A stretch of DNA of 64,000 nucleotides, from the NCBI GenBank assembly GCA_943736015.1, contig OX031060.1:19855231-19919230 (forward strand). The letters run 5' to 3'. Shown in pieces: positions 22,214-32,113 of this stretch; position 1 is the first letter of the stretch, and every line of letters begins with the position of its first letter. Source of the stretch: Tridacna crocea. Lineage: Eukaryota; Mollusca; Bivalvia; Cardiida; Cardiidae. Both the position numbers and the translations under genes were made by a program. The notes under the pieces are model-generated. The model was not told the origin of the DNA and searched no databases. It was given only the letters and a program-made list of their open reading frames with translations.

Positions 22214-22549
22214 TAACCTTTTAAAACACAATCTCGATTTTTAACACCCCTGTGAAAGAAGTATTTTGAAATGTTGAAAAAGGAGAAAATGCTGGTAACC
22301 AGCATTTTCTCCTTTTCCCAAAATGTTTTCTACCCTTCCCAAAACTAATTTCAATTTTTGATTTAGACAACAAAAAATGTTGTTGGAAAAGGAGAAAATG
22401 CTGGTAACCAGCATTTTCTCCTTTTCCAACAATGTTTTCTACCCTTCCCAAAGCTAATTTCAATTTTTGATTCACATACAATTTGCCGTCTGTAAATGCT
22501 TTCAAATTGGACCAGTCCAAAATTTTGTTCTTTTGGTAAGGAGTTGGGT
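22214..22549. mobile_element. Double-hairpin type-1 MITE beside the exonuclease stop codon
   Basis: Two perfect palindromes, centres near 22300 and 22410. The second has GTTGGAAAAGG/CCTTTTCCAAC, a paired change from GTGGG/CCCAC. The flank CTACCCTTCCCAAARCTAAT is duplicated, so this is a fusion or internal duplication of two copies. Confidence 0.85.
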
Positions 22550-22555
22550 AACAAA

Positions 22556-23386
22556 TCAAGAGGAAGTGAGTTTTCTATATAACATCAGAGATATGATGGC
22601 ATCAGTGGCTGCGTATCGCTGTTGTTCCTCAGGGAGGGGGTATTGCCTCCAGTCACATGTTCTAATCTTTGGATCCTTGCTGATTCTCAAACGTAACACA
22701 TTCTTTGTCAACCCTTCTAGACTCCAATTTTGTGCTGATCTGAGTTTCTCATTCGCGAGAGATTTTAGTTCAATTGTGCTGTTCTGTATTGCTTGTTTTG
22801 CATCAACATTGTAATCCATTCCAAGTTTCCACATATCATTTTCTACATTCATTCCAATTTTCTTCATGTTTTTCATTTCAATTAATTTCTTTAACATTGG
22901 AGGTAGTTTTGGCATACATGAGATATGGAACAAATAACATTTATCAACATCTAGACACAGCTGAATCAATGCTGTTGGTGCTTGTCTACCTTTTTGGTAT
23001 GTAAGTGGTCACTCTGTGTCAAATCCTACAGGATGATCATTAGTGTCTCCAATTGCAGATATTATATCTTCACAAATTATGTTGCAGTCATCTTTATTAT
23101 GACAGTATATGAGAGACCCAGAAAATATAAATTCTTCATAGCTCATTTCTACTAGTTTCTCCACTGAAATTTTTTCTTCCTCTTTATTCTTTTCTTTATC
23201 CTTAAGGTTATCTTGTATACCTTTTATATTTACTGAAAAAACTTTTTCCTCCATCCTTTGTCTCTTTCCCATGTTATCTTCATAACTTTTATAATCTTTT
23301 TCTACTTGAGCTGACACTTTTGTTCCAGTTTTAACATTAACACCTGATAGCCAAGGTGGGAGGTTTTTCTTCCTTTTTGATGCCAT
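22556..23386 (-). pseudogene. Werner-type 3'-5' exonuclease, single exon, one in-frame TGA at the conserved Trp
   Basis: DnaQ-fold exonuclease like the WRN N-terminal domain and the stand-alone WRNexo proteins of insects and plants. 276 codons without an intron, a length typical of stand-alone forms. N-terminal basic tail MASKRKKNLPPWLSG, a Lys/Glu-rich linker, then ExoI GFDTE (catalytic D123, E125). Codon 126, TGA at 23011-23009, stands where the family has Trp (GFDMEWP in WRN). The same frame resumes at once with PLTYQKG and TALIQLC, then ExoII KKIGMNVENDMWKL, WSLEGLTKNVL, and ExoIII YAATDA. No other stop or frameshift is seen, so the break is either recent, a polymorphism or assembly error, or read through. 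A double-hairpin MITE ends about seven bases after the final stop. The lack of introns suggests a retrocopy or an ancestrally intronless gene. Confidence 0.85.
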
Positions 23387-23411
23387 GATAATGTGTGTTA
23401 CTCATAAAACT

Positions 23412-23482
23412 TTACCAGTCTATATCCTCTTCATCTGTAGACTTTGTACAAGATATGAATGAAGATATCCAAAGAAGACCTC
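23412..23482 (-). other. Possible terminal exon of an unidentified minus-strand gene
   Basis: On the minus strand a good acceptor (TTTTCATTTTAG) is followed by an open stretch reading GLLWISSFISC then TKSTDEEDIDW and TAA. A hydrophobic segment with an acidic tail looks like the end of a small membrane protein, but I do not recognise it. It sits just upstream of the exonuclease ATG and could instead be its 5' UTR exon. Confidence 0.25.
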
Positions 23483-23727
23483 CTAAAATGAAAATCAATA
23501 TGTTCTTTTAGATTTGTACCATTATCTTTCAAAATCAAGGTGCAGTTTTTACCATGGAAACATCAGTGAGATTAATTCTTTCAATATGTTTAGCCAGGTG
23601 TAGAATTAGTAGACCTGTGCATGTTGTATGACTTTCCATTTATGCAGTCAAATATTTTTGACACTTTTCTGACTGGAACATTGAACTTGTAATACATCTA
23701 AACATGTAGGTCTAGTTTGGTTTAAAC

Positions 23728-24557
23728 CACAGGAATCCGACATTCTATAACCAAAATAAATGATAAAATATGGAAAAAAAATCCCCCCCCCTATATAATA
23801 TAAACATAAGGAGTGCAACGTCTCGATTGCTGGCGCGAGCACCCGACAGCCTTTCTCAACCAAAATCACCCACAAAACAAACATTGATCATAATCTCCTT
23901 CAGCCTAGCAATAGACAAGACATTAATGTACCTGCGACATCCGGCGATACCTCAGTAGACACCTTTCAACCGGAGATATCCGTCACGTTTTACAGCTCTA
24001 TCAGCACATTTTGATTTATCCGGGTGGCCATTCGCTGATGTCACAGAAAGTAGCAGGTAGCGTATTTTCGTATTACTTAATACTATTATTTTTTTCGTTT
24101 TTAAGATACTTATGGACATCACATGATGCTACAGATTTTTCTTGAATCTTTAGTATCATTTGATGTCCATAAATGTCTTAAAATCGAAAAAAATAATAGC
24201 AATAAGTAATACGAAAATATGCTTCCTTGCACTTCTTGTGACGTCAGCGAATGGCCACCCGGATAAATCAAAATGTCCTGATAGAGCTGTAAAACATGAC
24301 GGATATCTCCGGTTGAAAGGTGTCTACTTAGGTATCGACGGATGTCGCAGGTACATTAATTTCTTGTCTATCGCTAGGCTGAAGGAGATTATGATCAATG
24401 TTTGTTTCGTGGGTGATTTTGGTTGAGAAAGGCTGTCGGGTGCTCGCGCCAGCAATCGAGATGTTGCACTCCTTGTGTTTATATTATATAGGGGGGGGGG
24501 GGGATTTTTTTCCATATTTTATCATTTATTTTGGTTATAGAATGTCAGATTCCTGTG
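23728..24557. mobile_element. Complete 830 bp foldback element, ~400 bp arms, 7 bp duplication
   Basis: Near-perfect inverted halves meeting near 24135. Ends CACAGGAATCC and GATTCCTGTG; TTTAAAC flanks both sides (23721-23727, 24558-24564). C8-9 and G14-15 runs sit at mirror positions. Related to the composite element at 32340. No protein recognised; the open frames here are mirror translations of the arms. Confidence 0.88.
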
Positions 24558-24564
24558 TTTAAAC

Positions 24565-24830
24565 ATATCTAATTTACACTGAGAAACAAGTTGTTACAAC
24601 TTATACTGTATAGCTATATACTAATCTCTCTCGATGCTGCTTCCCGGGAACTTCACCAGTACTCGTGCCAAGTGTGGACCAATGAAAAAATCCCAAAGTT
24701 GAAACCCACTCAGCCAAAAGTGGGACGTTTCGACTGTGGGACGTTTTAACCGTATACCCACTTAGCACTGGGTAATGAACTCGAAACCGTATGGTTACAG
24801 AGTCTACCCATCATAATCGACTATAGACAG
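24565..24830 (-). repeat. SINE copy, interrupted
   Basis: Minus-strand core AGTACTGGTGAAGTTCCCGG then AAGCAGCATCGAGAGAGATT, shared with copies at 20065 and 45955. A tRNA-like stretch resumes near 24755-24830 after an insertion with GGGACGTTTTAACC words. Confidence 0.6.
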
Positions 24831-24841
24831 CACACAACATG

Positions 24842-25072
24842 GGCATAATACCGTAAAACGCCCCTCTGCTATACAGTCAATGCTTACATGTGGTATTGGT
24901 TTTTTTACTTAAAAGAAGAAATTTAATGAAACTTTCTGCTTCATTCCGTTGAGAAATATTGTATTTGATGTTTACGAAATGAATCCATAAACCAGTTGCA
25001 ATTTTTTGACACATAATTTTGATTTTCATGGGTTTTCGCGATTTATGGAGGGGCGTTTTACGGTATTATGCC
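24842..25072. mobile_element. 231 bp MITE with 8 bp target duplication
   Basis: Terminal repeats GGCATAATACCGTAAAACGC (continuing CCCTC) at 24842 and inverted at 25048-25072; ACAACATG at 24834-24841 and 25073-25080. hAT-like by duplication length. It lies in a region of repeated GGGACGTTTTAACC words (24720-25380). Confidence 0.85.
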
Positions 25073-25383
25073 ACAACATGTAGGTCTCTTTATCAGATAG
25101 AAAATTCAACGACCTGTAACAATAAATGAACTCATCATAATGTTAAACTTCAAATGTGGAAGTTTTCTGAAATAATCAAACATGGTTAAAGTAATAACTT
25201 TTGTAACATATTAGGGAACGTTTTAGGGGACATTTTAACCAACTTGGAATGGAAATGGGGACGTTTTAACCAAAAGCATTATCTCCCTCTAGATGGCATT
25301 CTGTAAATACTCGAAGAATATGACATGCGTAGACAACGAACCAAGGACGTTTTGACTGTGGGACGTTTTAACCGGATACTGCA

Positions 25384-25550
25384 TGGCCGACTTCGTTTGG
25401 TGCTATAGCCACGGCTAAAGTGACGTCAGAAAACTATAAATAAACGGGAAGCTGTCAAGTACGCATGTCATGAAGCGAACACACATAGCCTTTGCAACAG
25501 CAGTCAACAATATGGCGGCGTCCATGGATACCTATACTGTTGGCGATTGA
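25384..25550. other. CpG-containing stretch resembling the NADSYN1 upstream region
   Basis: GCCGACTTCGTTTGGTGCTA (25384) and AGCCACGGCTA are the inverted image of 31897-31937 (TAGCCGTGGCTATAGCCCC). A short frame ATGGCGGCGTCCATGG follows at 25512 and stops after 12 codons. Possibly a duplicated promoter piece. Confidence 0.35.
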
Positions 25551-25711
25551 GATTTTTTTTTATGGATGATGATTTAAATGACATGTTTTTTTTTTTGCAT
25601 TTACCTACAAAAACTGTTTTGCTTGGTCTCTTACTCAGACTCCGTCGACAGCATATTCAGCGGGTGCAGGGTTATTCAGAGAATATAATTCCCCAGTTTA
25701 TAGACTTTGAC

Positions 25712-25936
25712 TTAACCTTTTCCCAAACAATCCCTGGTTTTTACGGGTCTTGAATAGTAGCCTTTTGAAAACATTGTGGAAAAAGGAGAAAATGCTGGTA
25801 ACCAGCATTTTCTCCTTTTCCTACAATGTTTTCTACCCAATCATAGACAGAAATCTTTTTAGCAAGAGTTGAATTGTCGTCTGCAAATCTTTCAATTTGG
25901 TCTAGTCCAAAAGTTTGCCGTTTGGGAAAGGGTTAA
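25712..25936. mobile_element. Hairpin MITE, type-3 ends with type-1 core
   Basis: TTAA at 25712 and 25933; ends CCTTTTCCCAAAC and GTTTGGGAAAGGG; core TGCTGGTAACCAGCA. A partial copy follows at 26190-26361. Confidence 0.92.
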
Positions 25937-26810
25937 GGTACCATTTTCGAATTGATAAAGGGATGTGTGAGGAGGTTCTAAGGATTATCGGCCTTTTTCT
26001 TACAAGCCAGGACCGTAGTGGTGGTATTGAGGACACAGATCTGTTTTTCTTCCGAAAAATCGCAAATTTCAATGAAAATGTTTGGTATTTTTCTTTGACC
26101 CCAAAAGGTTTTCAAAACTTTTGGAGACAATTAGCTCTACCGTAATTCCAGCTACATTTGATTTCTGCATATGCATTCAATTTCAACCTTTGAAAACAGT
26201 TGGAAAAGGAGAAAATGCTGGTAACCAGCATTTTCTCCATTTCCCACAATGTTTTCTACCCTTTCCAAATCAATTTTCTATTTTTTATTCACATTCATTT
26301 TGTCGTCTACAAATGTTTTCAATTTGGACAAGTCCAAAATTTTGCTATTTCCTAAAGAGTTAAATACAAAGATTCCCAGGGCTATGACCAAGACTCATAC
26401 AGTGTAGGCCTAGTTGTAGTCTTGATAAAAAAAATCCTTTTTTGGTGTAAGGCAGATCAGGAGTTGAATAAGAATTTCTATCTGGCTAAAAATTGTTTAG
26501 CCAGATCCTGAATGAGTCCAGACCAATTAAGAATTTTTATCTGTCCTAGTCCTGATAAGATCGAATGCCTATCTGGTCTAGCCAGATTCTGAATCTAACT
26601 GAATTCCTGTCTAGCCTACGACATTTATAACTGTACACCCAAACTTTTACTATAAAGTAGGTCTTACAAAATTGATCATTTGAAGGGTACCAGTATATTT
26701 AAGTCATAAAAGCAGAAGTTTGGAAAATAAATGAGATATGCCAACAACAGTTAACATCATTTTAATAAAGTTTGAAAACTAACATGAAAATCAAAGTGTC
26801 AGATAAATCT

Positions 26811-27110
26811 AACAAGAGGCCCATTATGCCTCTGTACATTGCTCCACTGGCTTTTTAACCATACAAATTTGAAGTGATTGAGGTCCATAATCAAAATTTT
26901 TTGGTTTTGTTGCTATGGCAACCAGCTTTTCAATTCTTTCAAGAATTTCTGGAGAAGACAATAGCAGGATCGCTTCTGTGAGGTTTCATCAAATGGATGG
27001 GTAGTTCCAGTGAAGAAGTTTGAAAAAAAAGTTAACACACAGACACATATGTACAACGGGCACCAGGCCATGACATAAGCCTGCTGGCCTTGGGCCAGTG
27101 GAGATAAAAA
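26811..27110 (+). repeat. AACAAGAGG-headed, TAAAAA-tailed element
   Basis: Head AACAAGAGGCCCATTATGCC (GAGGC/GCCTC can pair), then CTCCACTGGC (26842-26851), which is exactly complementary to GCCAGTGGAG just before ATAAAAA. About 300 bp; no coding content. Confidence 0.82.
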
Positions 27111-27332
27111 TGTTTAAGGTTGTTCATAAAAACTTGTGAAATCAAATGCAGCCACCAAAGTTTCTTTGTATGCTGCTTCAAGTTAAAGCAGAATTAGGGT
27201 AAAAGCCTTGTCCTGTTTTAAATTGAGGCAACATTACAACAAAAGCCATATAATATGGGATGAACAGGCATTAGACAATATAACATAATATCCCATCACT
27301 TCCTGTGGTAGAGTATAAAGAACTAGTGTCCC

Positions 27333-27561
27333 TTAACCCATTACCACACAATCCCTACTTTTGACGCCCCTGAGAAAGAAACTTTTCGAAAACATTGTGA
27401 GAAAAGGAGAAAATGCTGGTAACCAGCATTTTCTCCTTTTCCCACAATGTTTTCTACCCTTCACAAAACATATTTCAAATTTTCAGTCACTTTTATATTG
27501 TGGTCTGCAAATGCTTTCAGTTTGGACAAACCTAAAATTTTGTCGTTTGGTAATGAGTTAA
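27333..27561. mobile_element. Type-1 hairpin MITE, reference-quality copy
   Basis: 229 bp; TTAA at 27333 and 27558; 33-base hairpin arms with one mismatch; ends CCCATTACCACAC and TTTGGTAATGAG. Confidence 0.95.
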
Positions 27562-27639
27562 GAGCCTGAACTGCTCTACTTGCAGTGTATCTACTTATTT
27601 TCTTGCAAACTGTCAAAGTTAAAAAAAAAACAAAACATA

Positions 27640-28265
27640 AAAACAAATGAAATTTTCATCATGTAAACAAGAAATGGCAATTTTCAACTTGAAATGGCTA
27701 CTTTTCCGATATTGTTTGTTTATTTTTTTTTTTTTCAAAACCAATAGGGTTAAAGCTATTGATAAAACAAACTTTGCAAGTACACAGAAATCTGAGAGAT
27801 AATGCATTCTTTATTAAGTAAACAAGCAATAGCTATTTTCAAATTAAAGTGGCTACTTTTCCCTTACTGTTTTTTTTTTTTTTTTTGTTTTTTCAAAATT
27901 AATCAGCTTGAAGCTGTTGATGAGATAAACAAATTGTGCAAGTTTCACGAAAATCCAACCAAAAATGCTGACCAAATCATGTAAATATGAAATGGAAATT
28001 TTACACTTTAACTCATTACCAAACAACAATATTTAATTTATAGACTTGTCCAAATTGAAAGCATTTGCAGACGACAGAATAAAAGTGACTGAAAATTTGA
28101 AATTTGTTTTGTGAAGGGTAGAAAACATTGTGGGAAAATGAGAAAATGCTGGTAACCAGCATTTTCTCCTTTTCCCACAATGTTTTCTAAAGGCTTCTTT
28201 CTCAGGGGCATCAAAAGTAGGGATTGTGTGGTAATGGGTTAACTGGCTACTTTTCCCATATTGTT
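27640..28265. repeat. Tandem units (GAAATGGCAATTTTCAACTT) split by a MITE
   Basis: Units near 27670, 27825 and 27990 share GGCTACTTTTCC and long T-runs. The third is broken by the MITE at 28008-28242. Confidence 0.65.
28008..28242. mobile_element. Type-1 hairpin MITE inserted in a tandem unit
   Basis: TTAA at 28008 and 28239. The paralogous units read through without it (TTCAACTTGAAATGGCTACT and CAAATTAAAGTGGCTACT), giving an empty-site comparison. Confidence 0.93.
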
Positions 28266-29503
28266 AGGGCATAAATGTGACAAATGTGCAGGTGAAAAAT
28301 AAATGGAAAAAACTTAAAAAGGATTATCGGAAAGCAGTCTTGAGAACAACAGTACAGGGAATAATCCAACTAAATTCAAGTACTTTGAAGATTTCAACAG
28401 AATCTATTGAAACAGGGCTTCAACCAAACCTATGGTAGTGTATGACACTGGTAACAGACAGCCACTCTGCCTTTTTAGAGTTATCAAAGAAACAGAAAAA
28501 ATGATCCTCTGCAAAGAAGCACTCTCAAAAGTCCGAAAATGTTAAAATTATGGAAAAGGTAAGACCAGTAAACCAGGACATCATGGCGTTGATTTTTATT
28601 AAACTCCTCATCAACTTCTCCTCTCACACTTATTAGAGCTTTCTCTTCACTTAATGTCCATAGGTGTATAAGCTATAAAAAATAAAAAAAAAAAAGGATA
28701 TATTTGACGACTGTTTTATGCCGCTTCAACATTATTTCAGTCATATCACTGCAGCAGCTGGTATATTCATGTATTTTCTGGGTTTTAGCAGTACTAGGTA
28801 AGGGCTTTGAAGTGTCTTGCCAAAGGGCACTCCAATGAAAACTCCAATGAATGCAGTGCAGCTTGAACCCAGAGCCTCCAGCTTATGAGTCCCACACTAT
28901 ACCACTGAGCCCTGCAGGACTCCTCCTGTGCTAGTCAGGAAAAGATAGCCTATCCTAGTTCTTTTTCAACCACTAAAATCATTCAAAGCCACTGTATCTT
29001 GTGATGACAAACATTTCTGCCAAGGAACAGAATTTTGATTTGGCCTGAGCACTTACTTTCACGGCTCTAGAAAAGCAATGATCTTTCCAGTTCTGCTGAG
29101 GCCAAATTAAGTTTCAGTTTACTTGCCTATATAGAAGTCAATATATGATTTCATAAGATTACACAATTATCTCTTTGGAGAAGTGATATAACTCCCATGT
29201 TATTACTATTTTAGTACAGGTCAGGTAAGATTCTTTCTGAAGTAGGCAGATGCCAGTATCTGACTTAGTACTGGTTAAAGTTCTGCCTATTAAGTAGAGT
29301 CTGGTTAGGATGAGTGTTGATATACATGTATAACTGAAAATTTGCTAATATGGCATGAACCCCAATAAGCAATTATCGGTCTTATTTCTCCATCATAGGA
29401 GTGTAAAGGGTTCTGATAAAGCTTATGAAACTTCAAAAAACCTGCCTACATGGTACTAATCTGACACAAGCTAGAAGACTGGTGTTTGATACCCCAACCT
29501 AGC
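28266..29503. other. Non-coding stretch with one tRNA-like SINE fragment
   Basis: Minus-strand tRNA-like head near 28925-28860 (GGGCTCAGTGGTATAG and GGGTTCAAGC). No MITEs and no exons recognised. Confidence 0.45.
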
Positions 29504-29509
29504 AACATG

Positions 29510-30303
29510 CAGTGATCTGCCGAGGCTGCGTTTTTGCGCCCTGGACGCAGTAAAATCATCTAGGGCGCATGAAAATTCCAACAGATGCGCCGATGACGCA
29601 ACACAAAATCGGCTGTGTCCAATTTCAAAACCGAAAGAACTAACCTTTTCAAAGCGAAAGTAGGTAAACAGAAAGTTCAATATTTGCGGGTCGAACCAAA
29701 CTGAATCACCAACGATTGCGTCAGAGGAAATCCCATTACTTCCTCTATACCATAGTTTGTTTCGGTGATGGTGATTGGCTGCCTACACGCTACCATGTAG
29801 CTAGCTACCAATCAAACTGTTTTTTACGAAATAGCTTGCAAAAACAGTAACCATGGCCGACAGAGACACAAAACGGAAAAGATTGTCCACGAGGGACATT
29901 CAATCATATTTCACTCCTCCTACGAAGAAACTGAAAACACAATGCGATGTGGAGTCAAATAAAACACAACCTGACACTGATCTAGATAGTAATGAATTAA
30001 TCCAAAATCAAAAGGAAGGCCCGATCACCTCTGAAAATGAAAAAAAAACCCACCCAGTCCTCCGCTAGTGTTGACAATAACCAAAATCATAACGAATGCC
30101 CGATCACCTCTGAAAGCCCCCCCCCCCCAGTCGTCCTCTAGTGTTGACAATAACAAGTACAATAAAATGTCTGATCTAAAAAACCGAAGAGTTATTAAGA
30201 GGAAATGGTGTGAAAATGTCCCCAGTTTTTTGAAAATGTCCCCAGTTTTTTTCAGTCAAAGGGGACATTGTCCCAGCATCTTCAAAACCTCGGCAGATCA
30301 CTG
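29510..30303 (+). mobile_element. hAT-like element with 16 bp ends and 6 bp target duplication
   Basis: Ends are CAGTGATCTGCCGAGG at 29510 and its reverse complement at 30288-30303. AACATG flanks both sides (29504-29509 and 30304-30309). The inside has a CpG-rich 5' part and a short coding fragment. The CAGTG ends suggest hAT; a 6 bp duplication is shorter than the usual 8. Truncated and surely non-autonomous. Confidence 0.8.
29853..30068 (+). pseudogene. Transposase N-terminus-like coding fragment inside the hAT-like element
   Basis: Frame opening ATGGCCGACAGAG gives MADRDTKRKRLSTRDIQSYF then TPPTKKLKTQ, a basic start resembling the leaders of zinc-finger hAT transposases (inference). The frame breaks at an A-run near 30045 and a C-run near 30118. 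Across these breaks a roughly 70-base segment (PITSE through SSVDNN) is tandemly duplicated, and a 22-base segment (TGAAAATGTCCCCAG...) follows in two copies. No zinc finger or catalytic domain remains. Confidence 0.4.
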
Positions 30304-30309
30304 AACATG

Positions 30310-31002
30310 TTTTTTTTAACATTTCTCCCAAATCATACATACCACAATCTGGTGAACTGATCATATCAAATAAAGATTGGCTAATTCTTGCCAAGTACAT
30401 TGTGCCATTTTTGTTCACCATAATCCTGAAAGAAGAAACAAGTGCAAATATCATATTACTGCTCTTCTACAGTACAATAGTGATTTTGAATAGAAATAAT
30501 TTTAGTTTTTTACTTAAAAAAAAAAAAAACGTACTTCTATATGCTGTTTTCAAAATTAGGGCCGAATCTTCCTCTACCTTGGGCCGAATCTTCTCATAGC
30601 TGGTCCGAATCTTCTTGGGTCCGAATCTTCCTCCACCCCTTCTATTGAAGTGTATTCTCCCAGGCAGAATATTGTCTTATTTTATGGGTCTTAAAATGGG
30701 ATATCTCAGATTAAAAAAAATGAGACATTTCTGAAAAATGATCTGGACTTATGGGCTCAAAAATTAAATTCAATTTGGGGACGGATTCTCAACGGGCCGA
30801 TTTCTCCATCAATCATGATGAAAAATATCATCGGCTGAAGCCATCGGTTCGTTTGAAATAACACATATACTCCATTTCGATGCATAAATATTAGCTGGCA
30901 TATAGGTCTGATCAAATAAATAATATGGAACGAATACGGTTTGTACTTCTACCTTTTCAACATAACTTGCATTTCATTTCCTTCCCTACCTTCAGTCTGA
31001 AG
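30310..31002. other. Non-coding, short GGCCGAATCTTC tandem
   Basis: Four copies of a ~20-base unit with GGYCCGAATCTTCYT at 30560-30640. Nothing else recognised. Confidence 0.45.
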
Positions 31003-31771
31003 GTGTCTGCTCCGATGCTATTTTTGTGACTGGTCTCCGCTAACACCTTCAGCCCAACGTTCATTAAACCCATCTGGAAAAAATACGATTTTACCCGCAT
31101 CTTTTCGAACGGCTCTGTGCGACCAAATTTCCAATGACAGCTAATAAAATGGGCATGGATCGTTAGATAAATGATTAATCTTTAAAAAAAAACTGGTGTT
31201 AGTTAATATCCAACTCTTACCTTTGTGCAAATCTGTACTTTTCAACGTAAATAACCGTTGACCTACTTCACCAGAAATCAAAACATGGTGATCTTATCAA
31301 TGCGCATGTCTCGGCAGAAATCGCAGTATCTCTGACACGCTACAGGACAGTTTAGTTGCAAATTTTGCTGTAAACAAACACACCTTGATCGAACATGGCT
31401 GTTTAGGATTAGGGAACCAGACTGTACAAAATTTAAATTCCGTTGAGTGCGCATGCCTGTCTAACGGAAGTAGCTGTGTTAGTTGTTTACAAATTACACT
31501 GGATTTATTTACGTTGGGAAAAAGGTAAATTCCAATTGATTTAATTGCTATTTTGCAGCACATTTTGTGTGCTGTTAAAGATTAATCACTTATCTAACGA
31601 TCCATGCCCATTTTATTAGCTGTCACTGGACACTTTGTCGCATAGAGCCTTTCGAAAAGAGGTGGGTAAAATCATATTAATTCCAGAAGTGTTTATAGAG
31701 GGGCTGATATGAAGGCCTGCGGAGACCAGAAACAAAAATAGCATCGGAGCAGACCTTCAGACTGAAGGTAT
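31003..31771. mobile_element. Foldback MITE with ~210 bp arms just upstream of NADSYN1
   Basis: The left end CTTCAGTCTGAAGGTGTCTG and the right end GCAGACCTTCAGACTGAAGG are inverted. TAGATAAATGATTAATCTTT near 31165 and AAAGATTAATCACTTATCTA near 31580 pair further in. It ends about 260 bases before the NADSYN1 ATG. A second, rearranged copy lies at 44340-44695. Confidence 0.75.
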
Positions 31772-32028
31772 TCCTTCCCCAGTCGCCATCTTGGAACTAA
31801 ACCGACCGTGGGTGCGAGCGCGGTCCGACAATAGCCGAGGTTAAAGGTCAAATGACATCATTATAGTCCACCGGCTTTTGATGTTCGGTTGGAGCCATTG
31901 CTACTGTAGCCGTGGCTATAGCCCCAAACGAAGTCAGCCCATTTCTACCCGTTTCTACCGGAAGCCTACTTGCGGTCTAGATCAGTCTTTTCTTACAGAA
32001 ACCGCAAGTGCAATATCACACAGACAAA

Positions 32029-32113
32029 ATGGGGAGAAAAGTCACTATTGCGACTTGCACATTGAACCAGTGGGCAATGGATTTTGAAGGAAACTTATCG
32101 CGGATTTTGCGAA
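32029..32113 (+). CDS. NADSYN1: NADSYN1 coding exon 1
   Basis: ATG at 32029; 28 codons plus one base; donor CGAA/GTAAGC. Encodes [15 protein letters not shown] and [12 protein letters not shown] foldback repeat ends about 250 bases upstream, so the promoter is squeezed between that repeat and the ATG, or lies in it. Confidence 0.94.

Noticed and set aside
23009-23011. TGA as selenocysteine codon
   Set aside because: The family has Trp, not Cys, at this position, and no SECIS-like element was recognised. A TGG to TGA mutation is simpler.
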